Shown here: positions 54,947-63,866 of the stretch, in pieces | Layout: each line of letters begins with the position of its first letter | How positions within the stretch are numbered: the first letter of the stretch is position 1 | NCBI GenBank assembly: GCA_051155775.1 | Contig: DAXETV010000006.1 | Location: 74,822 to 138,821, forward strand | DNA: 64,000 bases | From: CAYSCZ01 sp051155775 | Lineage (GTDB): Bacteria; Bacteroidota; Bacteroidia; Cytophagales; Cyclobacteriaceae | Direction of reading: 5' to 3' | Notes under the pieces: model-generated | Seen by the model: only the letters and a program-made list of their open reading frames with translations | What the model was told of the DNA's origin: nothing | Databases searched by the model: none | Program-made: the position numbers and the translations under genes

Positions 54947-55417
54947 TTATCTCAATTCAGTATTATCAATAATATTTAATTGAACGGCTTGTGATAATGG
55001 CTTCAGTTTGTTTATAAGCTTATTTTTCTTCTTGTTGCTAGCCAGGAATTCCTTGGTGTTGTTATTAAAAAGCATAAAAGCATGGTATTCTAAACCCTTT
55101 ACATCTATTCCTTCAGTAACCCGCGAGTAAATTCTCTGGCTGGTCTTCACCGGATTGATGTAAATCTTTTCAACGGATTCGTATACTTTCCACTTACCAA
55201 ATTTCAATAGGAAAAAAGAATTGAAAGATCGATATAGTTTTTCTTCCGGCTTAAACTGCACACCACGATATCCGGTAAATATCATCAATGACAAAAAGAT
55301 AAGCAAGGGACTTACATAAGGGAAGCCAATGATGGTTATCAATCCACCGATCAGAAGAATAACGCCAAATAACTGGAACTGAAGTGGAAAGAGTCGTTCA
55401 GCGATTAGGTTGATCAT
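54947..55417 (-). CDS. Small membrane protein of unknown function
   Basis: A 156-residue protein with two adjacent membrane helices (about 14-31 and 35-50) and a cytoplasmic, basic beta-rich C-terminal part (YESVEKIYINPVKTSQRIYS). The layout resembles small PH-like membrane proteins, but no motif fixes a family. No export signal beyond the helices. It stands alone, with gaps of over 300 bases on both sides. Confidence 0.7.
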   Translation of the reverse strand: MINLIAERLFPLQFQLFGVILLIGGLITIIGFPYVSPLLIFLSLMIFTGYRGVQFKPEEKLYRSFNSFFLLKFGKWKVYESVEKIYINPVKTSQRIYSRVTEGIDVKGLEYHAFMLFNNNTKEFLASNKKKNKLINKLKPLSQAVQLNIIDNTELR

Positions 55418-55769
55418 ATGGATTAGCGTATTTATTAATTAAGTCTAATGTAACAATTCTAAGCGGTACTATCAAGTAGCCTGACAAAGTCGGATGTATG
55501 CAAGACCAATCCAGGCTTTATTTTGTCGGCTTTGCTGCGTCCGCTGTGCCTATTCAATTAAGATTACATCCACAGATGCACTGGGGAGCGTCTGCCCGGC
55601 TTCTATGGAAGGTACCCTGAGATCCGTCCCGGATTAATAAAACGAAGCGGGGTATTTGGCTATCTCGGGGGCTGTTGCATCATTGCACTTTCATCTTCCC
55701 ATCCAGTAGTTGTGTTACCGGGCAGGTGGAAATATTTTTATTCACTCAATCCTTTTACCTTTTCCTATA
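55418..55769. other. GC-richer intergenic region without a gene
   Basis: This 352-base stretch has no open frame that looks coding. It holds a spaced inverted repeat, CTGCCCGG (55592-55599) and CCGGGCAG (55718-55725), and a smaller one, AGCCTG/CAGGCT, near 55480-55525. It is richer in GC than its surroundings and could be decayed coding DNA; I see no recognisable remnant. Confidence 0.5.
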
Positions 55770-57083
55770 CTATATCAAAGGCAATTGATAACCTTTTCGA
55801 TAGGTTCGGTGCATGTATAGGTCGGCCTGTAGGTCATCAACAAACGCTTCAGTGTTAGGGTCCCATTTTATGGGTCTGCCGAGGTCGTAAGAGATATTTC
55901 CCAGTGTACATACCGTACACGTTCTATGGCCTACCTCCACCGGCACCCTTGGATCCTTCCTTTCCCTTAACGCCTCAACAAAGTTCAACTGATGTGGAAT
56001 TTTTGTTTCGTAAGGCCCTTCCTCCTGTTCCTGCTGCTCTGGTTTTAAATTTTTTCTGGATGCTTTGTAGTGACCTCTGGAAACTTCTATCCATCCATCT
56101 TTGCCCTGAAATTTCACCCCTTTCGTCTTCTCTTCATTAAATGGCTCCTCTGTCATGATTACCCCATTACCGTACTTATAAGTCAGGTGTTGATAATCTT
56201 CATAACCGGCAGGGATGATTTCCCTTGGGCCATCATCATCCATATCCAGACCCCATTGCGCAATGTCGAACATGTGAGCACCCCAATCTGTGGTGAAACC
56301 ACCACCCATTTCTTTATACCAACGCCAGCCGCCCCATATCTTTTCGTCTTCCTTCGGATCCAGTGAAATTGATGGGTTCAACTCAGAATTATAATGAACG
56401 TAGGGGTTAGGCCCTAACCACATATCCCAGTTCAGGTCGATGGGCAGGATTTCTTTTGGAAGGTTGTAAGGTGTGGGCGGGGCACCTACATAAGCGAATA
56501 CTTTCTCGATCTCCCCGAGCTTACCTTCCTGAACCATCCTTACCGCGTATTGGAAATTAGGGTCTGAGCGCTGTTGGCTACCTACTGCTAATATTTTATT
56601 GTATTTACGTACCGCTTTCCTCAACATTTTCCCCTCCAGGATAGTCAGGGTCAGTGGTTTTTCCAGGTAAACATCCTTACCGGACCTTAGGGCATCGATG
56701 GCAATCAATGCATGCCAATGATCAGGGACAGCGATCACCACGGCATCGATATCTTTCCGTGCCAATAAGTCTTTGTAGTTTTCATAGGTCTCCACATCCA
56801 CACTGGTACCCTTGCTCTTGTAATGAGCTTTCACCCTATTTTCAAATCGTTTTCTTTTTCTGCCATAAACATCAGAAGCTGCCAACACCTTTACCCCATC
56901 GATGTTGATAAAACCATTCATTAAAAACATGGCTTGCCTGCCTACGCCAATAAAACCTAAATTGATGGTATCATTTGGTTTAAAACTTCTAAATCCGGGC
57001 AAGATCACCATTCCGGCCGTACCTAAAGCCGTGGTCTGTATGAAAGACCTTCTACTAAAATTTATTGAGTTTTCTGTTGTCAT
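55770..57083 (-). CDS. Gfo/Idh/MocA family oxidoreductase with Tat signal
   Basis: A 437-residue oxidoreductase. The Tat motif FSRRSFIQ near the N-terminus precedes a hydrophobic segment (GTAGMVILPGF). Then come the Rossmann motif LGFIGVGRQAMF, the EKP motif YLEKPLTLT and the C-terminal catalytic domain with WRWYKEMGGGFTTDWGAHMFD. It is the larger, glucose-fructose oxidoreductase-like type often found near sugar-degradation genes; no such genes are adjacent. The substrate is unknown. It differs in sequence from the family member at 24378-25463. Confidence 0.93.
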   Translation of the reverse strand: MTTENSINFSRRSFIQTTALGTAGMVILPGFRSFKPNDTINLGFIGVGRQAMFLMNGFINIDGVKVLAASDVYGRKRKRFENRVKAHYKSKGTSVDVETYENYKDLLARKDIDAVVIAVPDHWHALIAIDALRSGKDVYLEKPLTLTILEGKMLRKAVRKYNKILAVGSQQRSDPNFQYAVRMVQEGKLGEIEKVFAYVGAPPTPYNLPKEILPIDLNWDMWLGPNPYVHYNSELNPSISLDPKEDEKIWGGWRWYKEMGGGFTTDWGAHMFDIAQWGLDMDDDGPREIIPAGYEDYQHLTYKYGNGVIMTEEPFNEEKTKGVKFQGKDGWIEVSRGHYKASRKNLKPEQQEQEEGPYETKIPHQLNFVEALRERKDPRVPVEVGHRTCTVCTLGNISYDLGRPIKWDPNTEAFVDDLQADLYMHRTYRKGYQLPLI

Positions 57084-57381
57084 CTGTTATTATTTTCTTG
57101 AAAATAAATATCAACTAAAGTAATATCTCTTTAAGGAAATCCCACTGTTATTAAGTAAGTTTCTAGACAAATCCCTAATCTTCCCGGCATTAAAAGCTCA
57201 TTAGGACGATATTGAGCCATCCAAAAAAGATATCCCGGCCAAAACAATTAACCAAAGCCTTATTCCATTAGTGTTTTCAGGTACTATTAGATTAAGCAAT
57301 TGCCTATTCAACGCTAGTGGAAATTACATAGAAATTCTTTTCTCGTAGTTATAATATTTGTATCCATCAATTATCAGAATC

Positions 57382-58965
57382 ATGAAATTTAACTTCGTAT
57401 TAATCGCTAGTTTATGGTTTTTATCTATCCACATTGATGGGTTTAGCCAGGATTTTAAAAAGCTTAAGAAGCTTGAGGCCAAAGCTGAAGCGGCATTCTA
57501 TGGAGAAAATTTTATTGAAGCTGCTGAACTTTATGAAGAATTACTAACGCTGCAACCCGGTAACAACTATGCCAGGTACCATCATGAAATTACTCAATTG
57601 CTAACTTCAAAAGAAGGAAAGAGCCCGAAAGAAATATTAAAATATGCAGCCAATGAAGGGGCTGAAGATAAGTTTTTCAACTATTGGATGGGAAGGATTT
57701 ATTACAAGCAGAATATGTTTAGCAAAGCATTAAATTCTTTTAAAGCATTTTTAGATGTGGATGCTTATAAAAGTGATGAGATAATAGCTGAGTCAAAAAT
57801 GCTTGTTGAAAGATGCAATTATATCCTGGGAAACATTCCTTCGGACTTTATGGTCGTTCACCTGGGTAATGAAATCAATAGTTCATCGGATGAGATTAGT
57901 CCGGTCTATTTTTCTAATACAGGTGAACTGCTATTCATTTCATCCAGGAAAAATGACTTGGATAATGCAACAGTCCAATATCAAATCTATCAAACCAACT
58001 ATGCCGGAAACAAATGGAAAATTCCGGTAATACCTAATCTTTTCAGAAATGCTATAAACGGGATCAACAACCTGAAAATTAGTAATTATGAGAATAATCT
58101 ATTGATAGCAGACAATAATCATATGCTTAATAGCAAAAGAGAAAAAGATCAATGGCTGAACCCTGAAAAATTGGATAGTAAAATATCCCGGTCTGATTTT
58201 TCATCGGATTTCTTCATAAGTCAGGATGGGTCAATCATTATTTTTTCTTCAGATAAATCGGTCGAGGGGGGCCTGGAGCTATACCAATCCAAAAAAGATG
58301 AGCAAACAGGGGCATGGTCCAAACCAACGTTTATGGGTTTTACCTTGAATTCTCCTCAGGATGAGGGTTATCCTTACCTATCGCCCGACAAAAAAACGCT
58401 TTACTTCTCCTCAATGGGCCATAATTCCATGGGCGGTTTTGATGTTTATAAATCAGAATGGATCGACCAGGCAAATGACTGGTCCCAACCTGTAAACCTG
58501 GGCAAACCGCTTAACACTACAGACGACGAGATGTACTTTAAAATGAGCTCAAATGAAAGATTCGGATATTTTTCATCCGACAGAAGGGGCTCAAATGGAA
58601 ATATGGACATCTACTTTTTCTGGAAAAACAACTATGTACCTGTGATTGGCTTCATTGTTGAAAAATCTAATAAACAACACCTCAAAAATGTAAACATTGA
58701 ATTTACCCCTTCCAATATTTTATTCAACACAACCTCAGCTACCACTGATGAATATGGGGAGTTTAAAACGAAACTCATCACCAATGAAAAGTACATGGTC
58801 GAAATTCGTCAAAATGACCAAACGATCTATAAGGATGTACTAACGGTTCCGGAGAATAAGAAATACACCATCTATAAAGATTTCTATGTCGAAGACACAG
58901 AAAGTGAGAATGTGCAATTTGAACTGGCCGGTAATAAATCTTCGGATGGTATTGCCAAAAAATGA
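57382..58965 (+). CDS. TPR and PD40 protein, PorE-like but without OmpA domain
   Basis: About 527 residues from the ATG at 57382. Signal peptide ending near GFSQ, TPR repeats (about 25-150; AAFYGENFIEAAELYEELL, MGRIYYKQNMFSKALNSF), a PD40 beta-propeller (about 165-420; DEGYPYLSPDKKTLYFSS, GGFDVYKSEW, FGYFSSDRRGSNGNMDIYFF) and a carboxypeptidase-regulatory-like domain (about 430-510). PorE, a type IX secretion component, has the same order plus a C-terminal OmpA domain; this protein stops before it. Role is unknown but envelope-associated. An upstream ATG at 57358 is less likely. Confidence 0.86.
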   Translation: MKFNFVLIASLWFLSIHIDGFSQDFKKLKKLEAKAEAAFYGENFIEAAELYEELLTLQPGNNYARYHHEITQLLTSKEGKSPKEILKYAANEGAEDKFFNYWMGRIYYKQNMFSKALNSFKAFLDVDAYKSDEIIAESKMLVERCNYILGNIPSDFMVVHLGNEINSSSDEISPVYFSNTGELLFISSRKNDLDNATVQYQIYQTNYAGNKWKIPVIPNLFRNAINGINNLKISNYENNLLIADNNHMLNSKREKDQWLNPEKLDSKISRSDFSSDFFISQDGSIIIFSSDKSVEGGLELYQSKKDEQTGAWSKPTFMGFTLNSPQDEGYPYLSPDKKTLYFSSMGHNSMGGFDVYKSEWIDQANDWSQPVNLGKPLNTTDDEMYFKMSSNERFGYFSSDRRGSNGNMDIYFFWKNNYVPVIGFIVEKSNKQHLKNVNIEFTPSNILFNTTSATTDEYGEFKTKLITNEKYMVEIRQNDQTIYKDVLTVPENKKYTIYKDFYVEDTESENVQFELAGNKSSDGIAKK

Positions 58966-59163
58966 GATCCTACGCCCATAAAATATAAATATTAGTGTTT
59001 ATCACATCATCCTCTATTTCTGAATTTTGATAAAAATATGATCTGTAAAAAATTCAAATAGCCTGGTATTCTGTCATTCTGTGTCATGACAAATGGCATT
59101 GGCGTCTATGGTTATCTCTGATACATTGCCTCCTTTAAGAAAGATAACCTTAAACCAACAGAT

Positions 59164-59571
59164 ATGATACCTAAGCATATTGAGCACATTGGAATCGCCG
59201 TAAAAGACCTCCAATCGAGCATCGATTACTATGAAAATGTTCTTGGACTTTCATGCTACAAAATCGAAGAAGTTGAGGATCAAAAAGTAAAAACAGCTTT
59301 TTTTCAGGTAGGACAAACAAAAATTGAACTACTGGAATCAACTGATCCTGAAGGGCCTATTGGGAAATTTGTTGACAAAAAAGGCGAAGGCCTTCATCAC
59401 ATCGCCTTTGCAGTTGATAACATAGAGGATGCCCTGGAAAACATCCAATCAAAAGGTGTACGATTAATCGATGAAAAGCCCAGAAAAGGGGCAGAGGAAC
59501 TCGATATAGCTTTTCTTCATCCAAAATCCACCCATGGTACATTAACAGAACTTTGTGAAAAGAAAAACTGA
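59164..59571 (+). CDS. mce: Methylmalonyl-CoA epimerase
   Basis: A 135-residue VOC-fold protein: HIEHIGIAVKDLQSSIDYYE at the start, FFQVGQTKIELLES and GEGLHHIAFAVDNIEDAL, with the metal-binding His/Glu positions in place. It interconverts (R)- and (S)-methylmalonyl-CoA, feeding the decarboxylase encoded by the next genes. It is 18 bases before mmdA. Confidence 0.95.
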   Translation: MIPKHIEHIGIAVKDLQSSIDYYENVLGLSCYKIEEVEDQKVKTAFFQVGQTKIELLESTDPEGPIGKFVDKKGEGLHHIAFAVDNIEDALENIQSKGVRLIDEKPRKGAEELDIAFLHPKSTHGTLTELCEKKN

Positions 59572-59589
59572 CATTTTCAATATAGAATC

Positions 59590-61152
59590 ATGTCTACAAA
59601 TTCAGAAAAAATTAAAGCACTTGTCGAGAAACGTCAGCAGGCTCGCTTAGGGGGTGGACAGAAAAGAATTGAATCCCAACACGCCAAAGGGAAGTTCACT
59701 GCGCGCGAACGTATTGAAATGTTATTGGATGAAGGAAGTTTTGAAGAATACGATATGTTTGTTACCCACCATACCCAACACTTTGGTATGGAAAAGAAAA
59801 AATTCCTTTCTGATGGTGTTATTACCGGTCATGGTACCATAGATGGCAAAGTGGTTTATGTATACTTCCAGGATTTTACCGTTTTTGGCGGATCGCTTTC
59901 CAAAGCCTATGCTAATAAAATAGTCAAGATCATGGACCAGGCCATGAAAGTAGGGGCTCCCATCATTGGGATAAATGATAGTGGCGGGGCACGTATCCAG
60001 GAAGGCGTGAGAAGTCTTGCAGGTTACGCAGATATTTTTCAAAAAAACATAATGGCTTCCGGGGTTGTACCTCAGATATCAGCAATTTTTGGCCCCTGTG
60101 CCGGAGGGGCTGTTTATTCCCCAGCCCTTACAGACTTTATTGTCATGATCGAGAACACCAGCTATATGTTCGTAACAGGCCCAAAGGTTTCTAAAACAGT
60201 TACCGGGGAAGATATCAGCGAAGAACAGCTTGGCGGCCCAAATGTACACGCCACAAAATCTGGTGTAACGCATTTTGTGTCCCCAAATGAGGAGGAAGGC
60301 ATCATGCTTATCAGAAAACTGATCAGTTACTTACCTCAAAACAACCTGGAGGACCCGCCAATTCTTGAAAGTACCGATCCTATCGACCGGTTGGATGATA
60401 ATCTAAATGAGATAATCCCAGATAATCCGAATCATCCTTACGATATTAAGGATGTGATCTATACCATCGCCGATGATCATGAGTTCCTGGAAGTTCAAAG
60501 ACAATTCGCCAGAAACATCATTACAGGGTTTGCCCGGTTCAACGGAATGTCTGTGGGTATTGTGGCAAATCAGCCAAATTTCCTTGCCGGCGTACTGGAC
60601 ATCAGTGCTTCCAGAAAAGCTGCAAGGTTTGTACGCTTTTGTGATGCCTTCAATGTACCCATCCTCACATTAGTCGATGTACCAGGTTTCTTGCCAGGCA
60701 GTAGTCAGGAGCACCAGGGGATAATAATTCATGGAGCTAAGTTACTTTATGCTTATGGCGAAGCCACCGTCCCAAAAGTAACGGTAATACTCAGGAAAGC
60801 CTATGGTGGTGCTTATGATGTGATGAGCAGTAAACACCTGCGTGGAGATGTAAATTATGCATGGCCCAGCTCAGAAATAGCCGTGATGGGACCTAAAGGC
60901 GCCATAGAAGTACTTCATTTCAGGGATTTAAAAGAAATAGAAGATCCGGAGGAAAAAGCAAAATTCATTCAGGAAAAAGAAGATGAATACCGCACCAAAT
61001 TTGCCAGCCCTTATGAAGCTGCTGAATATGGGTATATAGATGACATCATTGAGCCAAGGAATACCAGATTCCGTGTGATCAGGGCCTTCACAACACTGGC
61101 CACTAAAAAGGATGTGAACCCACCAAAGAAACATTCAAACCTTCCTCTTTAA
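59590..61152 (+). CDS. mmdA: Methylmalonyl-CoA decarboxylase / propionyl-CoA carboxylase carboxyltransferase subunit
   Basis: A 520-residue carboxyltransferase with two crotonase-type halves: GGQKRIESQHAKGKFTARER, GINDSGGARIQEGV, GPCAGGAVYSPALTDF, and VDVPGFLPGSSQEHQGII with RKAYGGAYDVM. Because the following genes encode a sodium pump beta subunit, a small membrane subunit and a biotin carrier, the decarboxylase reading is favoured over propionyl-CoA carboxylase (no biotin carboxylase gene is present). It decarboxylates (S)-methylmalonyl-CoA to propionyl-CoA, or runs in reverse. Confidence 0.94.
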   Translation: MSTNSEKIKALVEKRQQARLGGGQKRIESQHAKGKFTARERIEMLLDEGSFEEYDMFVTHHTQHFGMEKKKFLSDGVITGHGTIDGKVVYVYFQDFTVFGGSLSKAYANKIVKIMDQAMKVGAPIIGINDSGGARIQEGVRSLAGYADIFQKNIMASGVVPQISAIFGPCAGGAVYSPALTDFIVMIENTSYMFVTGPKVSKTVTGEDISEEQLGGPNVHATKSGVTHFVSPNEEEGIMLIRKLISYLPQNNLEDPPILESTDPIDRLDDNLNEIIPDNPNHPYDIKDVIYTIADDHEFLEVQRQFARNIITGFARFNGMSVGIVANQPNFLAGVLDISASRKAARFVRFCDAFNVPILTLVDVPGFLPGSSQEHQGIIIHGAKLLYAYGEATVPKVTVILRKAYGGAYDVMSSKHLRGDVNYAWPSSEIAVMGPKGAIEVLHFRDLKEIEDPEEKAKFIQEKEDEYRTKFASPYEAAEYGYIDDIIEPRNTRFRVIRAFTTLATKKDVNPPKKHSNLPL

Positions 61153-61154
61153 TC

Positions 61155-61520
61155 ATGGAATTTAATCCCTCTGCAATTGGTAATGATAGCGTAGTATTAG
61201 CCGTTTTTGGTTATCTGGCTGTTTTTATGGTATTGGTTACCTTGTTCATAGTTTTTTATAATATGCCTAAAGTGCTCAACTACTTATTTAGCCCCAGGGT
61301 AAAAAAAACTTCCATTGAACAGCCTGCTACTGTTAACAAAGATATTCCCGGTGAAGTAAATGCAGCTATAGCCACAGCCATTCACCTTTATCTAGAAGAG
61401 CTTCATGACGATCAGGATATGCAACTGACCATTCAAAAAATATCAAAAAGTTACTCTCCATGGAGTTCAAAAATATATGGCCTATTAAATCAGAATCAAT
61501 TTAGAAATCAACTGCGATGA
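61155..61520 (+). CDS. OadG/MmdD-like small membrane subunit
   Basis: A 121-residue protein with one N-terminal membrane helix (about 15-36, AVFGYLAVFMVLVTLFIVF) and a polar tail with EVNAAIATAIHLYLEELHDD. Such subunits hold the carboxyltransferase to the pump. The sequence is variable in this family; its place between mmdA and the biotin carrier supports the call. It overlaps the next gene by four bases. Confidence 0.82.
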   Translation: MEFNPSAIGNDSVVLAVFGYLAVFMVLVTLFIVFYNMPKVLNYLFSPRVKKTSIEQPATVNKDIPGEVNAAIATAIHLYLEELHDDQDMQLTIQKISKSYSPWSSKIYGLLNQNQFRNQLR

Positions 61521-61942
61521 AGCGTTTCAAATTCAGAATAAACGGAAATATCTATCAGGTTGACATTCATAATTTTGAGGGAAACCTGGCTGAACTGGAA
61601 GTCAATGGTACACCTTATAAGGTGGAACTCGAAAAAGAAATGGCAGTTTCCAAAACACCTAAACTGGTAAGGGCTAAAACGCCTAAGCCAACTAGTGAAG
61701 CTTTCCAGCCTTTATCATCAGGAGATAAAATCAATGAGGTAAAAGCACCGCTACCCGGCTCGGTCTTAGAAATATCTGTCAAAGAAGGTGATCAGGTAAG
61801 TAAAGAACAGTGTGTATGCGTGATGGAGGCCATGAAGATGGAAAACAAGATCCTGGCAGAGCAGGCTGGCAAGGTTAAATCCATAAAAGTTAATCCGGGT
61901 GATAATGTGTTGCAGGATACCGTCTTAATGGAAATAGAATAA
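61517..61942 (+). CDS. Biotin carrier subunit of the decarboxylase
   Basis: A 141-residue protein: a variable N-terminal half (FKFRINGNIYQVDIHN), a Pro/Lys-rich linker, then a biotinyl domain from about residue 75 with EAMKMENKI, whose Lys carries biotin. It shuttles the carboxyl group from the carboxyltransferase to the membrane pump. Short length and position fit MmdC-type subunits. Confidence 0.93.
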   Translation: MKRFKFRINGNIYQVDIHNFEGNLAELEVNGTPYKVELEKEMAVSKTPKLVRAKTPKPTSEAFQPLSSGDKINEVKAPLPGSVLEISVKEGDQVSKEQCVCVMEAMKMENKILAEQAGKVKSIKVNPGDNVLQDTVLMEIE

Positions 61943-61946
61943 CGCA

Positions 61947-63101
61947 ATGGAAGGATTCACCCAATTTTTTGAATACACAGGATTTGCTAATGTCACCGTT
62001 GGTCACCTGATCATGATCGTTGTAGGCCTGGTATTTATTTACCTGGCCATCAACTATGAATATGAACCTTTGCTCTTAGTACCTATTGGTTTTGGTGTCC
62101 TTATTGGGAACATACCTTTTTTAGAGGATGCGGGTCTGCAACTGGGCATCTATGAAAAAGGAAGTGTCATAAATTATCTTTACCAAGGCGTGATCCGGGG
62201 CATTTATCCACCCCTGATCTTTCTGGGGATTGGGGCAATGACCGACTTCTCCACCCTGATGTCCAGCCCTCGTCTGATGTTGTTAGGCGCTGCCGCACAG
62301 ATCGGCATATTCCTTACTTTCCTGGGGGCTATTGCTATCGGTTTTAACCAGGCAGAGTCCGGTGCTATTGGCATCATAGGTGGTGCAGACGGGCCAACCG
62401 CTATTTTCCTTTCCTCAAAGCTAGCCAACGGCACCGGAGGTAATCAAAACCTCATAGGCCCCATAGCCATTGCAGCTTATTCTTACATGGCATTAGTACC
62501 GGTTATTCAACCTCCCATCATGCGATTACTTACCAAAAAGAAGGAACGCGTAATCCGGATGAAGCCTCCTAGAACAGTATCTAAAAAGGAAAAAATACTT
62601 TTCCCCATTGTGGGTATTTTACTCACCGGCTTTATTGCACCTGGCGCTTTACCATTATTGGGTATGTTGTTCTTTGGTAATCTGCTTAAAGAATCCATGG
62701 TCACCAACAGGCTGGCTGAAACCGCTCGAAAATCACTCATAGACATTGTCACCATACTACTTGGGGTTACTGTCGGGGCTTCTACCCAGGCCAATGTGTT
62801 TCTTACCCCTCAGTCAATACTGATATTTGTATTAGGGGCTTTGTCCTTTATAATTGCTACTGCCGGAGGTATCTCCTTTGCAAAGTTTATGAACTTATTT
62901 CTGAAAGAGGGAGACAAGATCAACCCATTGGTAGGTGCAGCAGGTGTTTCTGCAGTGCCTGACAGCGCCAGGGTGGTGCAACATGAAGGGTTGAAATACG
63001 ACCCCAACAACCATTTGCTTATGCATGCCATGGCTCCTAATGTGTCGGGCGTGATTGGCTCCGCTGTAGCTGCAGGTATTCTAATGAGTTTCCTGCTTTA
63101 G
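61947..63101 (+). CDS. Sodium-ion-translocating decarboxylase beta subunit
   Basis: A 384-residue membrane protein with about eleven helices and the family hallmark GGADGPTAIFLSSKLA, plus the second conserved region NPLVGAAGVSAVPDSARVVQ. It couples decarboxylation of carboxybiotin to export of two sodium ions. Related proteins are OadB, GcdB and MmdB; the neighbouring epimerase and carboxyltransferase indicate methylmalonyl-CoA as substrate. Confidence 0.95.
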   Translation: MEGFTQFFEYTGFANVTVGHLIMIVVGLVFIYLAINYEYEPLLLVPIGFGVLIGNIPFLEDAGLQLGIYEKGSVINYLYQGVIRGIYPPLIFLGIGAMTDFSTLMSSPRLMLLGAAAQIGIFLTFLGAIAIGFNQAESGAIGIIGGADGPTAIFLSSKLANGTGGNQNLIGPIAIAAYSYMALVPVIQPPIMRLLTKKKERVIRMKPPRTVSKKEKILFPIVGILLTGFIAPGALPLLGMLFFGNLLKESMVTNRLAETARKSLIDIVTILLGVTVGASTQANVFLTPQSILIFVLGALSFIIATAGGISFAKFMNLFLKEGDKINPLVGAAGVSAVPDSARVVQHEGLKYDPNNHLLMHAMAPNVSGVIGSAVAAGILMSFLL

Positions 63102-63130
63102 GTGATGACCTGAATTCCGGGCATAATTTG

Positions 63131-63159
63131 GCAAAGCAGCTTGGATGCATTTGCTTTGC
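63131..63159 (+). other. Hairpin in the leader of the DUF4168 lipoprotein gene
   Basis: GCAAAGCA (63131-63138) pairs perfectly with TGCTTTGC (63152-63159) around a 13-base loop. It lies between the decarboxylase beta subunit and the DUF4168 gene, and has no T run, so it is not a plain terminator. Confidence 0.4.
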
Positions 63160-63174
63160 AGCAAAAGAAAAATT

Positions 63175-63765
63175 ATGAAATTATTCAAACCATTTATCCC
63201 CGCAGTACTTATAACCTTATTATTTGTAACCATCATAAGTGCCTGCGACAGCAAATCCGAACAAGGCGACGAACAATCAGAAACCAGCCAGTACGAGCAG
63301 CAAGATCAGAGTGAAACCATGGAAGATAAAACCACTCAGGATGACGAACTTTTACAACAGTTAAGCCAAGGTCAACAAACCGATCTGGAAGTAAGTGAAA
63401 AGGAGATGCAAAAATTCGTGGAAATATCCCAGGAAATAAGGACAGCCCAGCAAAGCAGCCAGTCTGAGATGCGCAAGGTGGTGGAAGACAGCGACCTGGG
63501 CTTAGAACGGTACTCACAAATTGTTCAATCCCTGCAATCCGGTGATACCAGTAGCAGCAGCTACTCTGACCAGGAAAAACAGCAGTTTGACGATGTTAAT
63601 CAAACTTTGCAGCCTATGCAACAGCAGATGCAACAGGATCTTATGCAGACCATCCAGGACAATGGCATGAAAGTACCTCGCTTCCAACAGATCAGCATGG
63701 CCTTGCGCCAGGACGCTGAACTTCAACAACAATTCAGGGAAGCTATGGAAAGTCAACAGGAGTAA
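63175..63765 (+). CDS. DUF4168 domain lipoprotein
   Basis: From the ATG at 63175 the protein has 196 residues. Signal peptide with lipobox ISAC, then a Gln/Ser/Glu-rich low-complexity stretch with poly-Q runs, then a DUF4168 domain (about 85-190; VSEKEMQKFVEISQEI, GMKVPRFQQISMALRQDAEL). Function of DUF4168 is unknown; it often appears in envelope proteins. Low complexity makes the exact start of the domain uncertain. The GTG-started frame and repeat 63810-63865 follow directly. Confidence 0.82.
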   Translation: MKLFKPFIPAVLITLLFVTIISACDSKSEQGDEQSETSQYEQQDQSETMEDKTTQDDELLQQLSQGQQTDLEVSEKEMQKFVEISQEIRTAQQSSQSEMRKVVEDSDLGLERYSQIVQSLQSGDTSSSSYSDQEKQQFDDVNQTLQPMQQQMQQDLMQTIQDNGMKVPRFQQISMALRQDAELQQQFREAMESQQE

Positions 63766-63809
63766 ATCATGTGAATGCCCACAGCCGGCACCTCGATCCA
63801 CCACACCAG

Positions 63810-63865
63810 CCACCCGCCGGGCTAGCCTGCCGGAACACAACCCATGGCGGTCTAGCCCCGGCTCC
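63810..63865. repeat. GC-rich hairpin repeat element, copy 2
   Basis: A 56-base GC-rich block matching 6617-6671 in its ends (CCGCCGG and CCGGCTCC blocks), the AGCCTGC segment and the GGTCT block. Its inner stem, GGGCTAG (63819-63825) with CTAGCCC (63852-63858), differs from copy 1 at both arms but still pairs, as compensatory changes would. It lies right at the point where the dihydroorotate dehydrogenase-like sequence begins. Confidence 0.6.
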
Positions 63866-63866
63866 A

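Noticed and set aside
55592..55725. A spaced 8-base inverted repeat as a mobile element boundary.
   Set aside because: No target duplication, transposase or second copy is visible, and 8 bases at this spacing can occur by chance.
59590..63101. Annotation of the operon as propionyl-CoA carboxylase or oxaloacetate decarboxylase.
   Set aside because: There is no biotin carboxylase gene and no oxaloacetate-type alpha subunit; the epimerase and sodium pump subunit indicate methylmalonyl-CoA decarboxylase.
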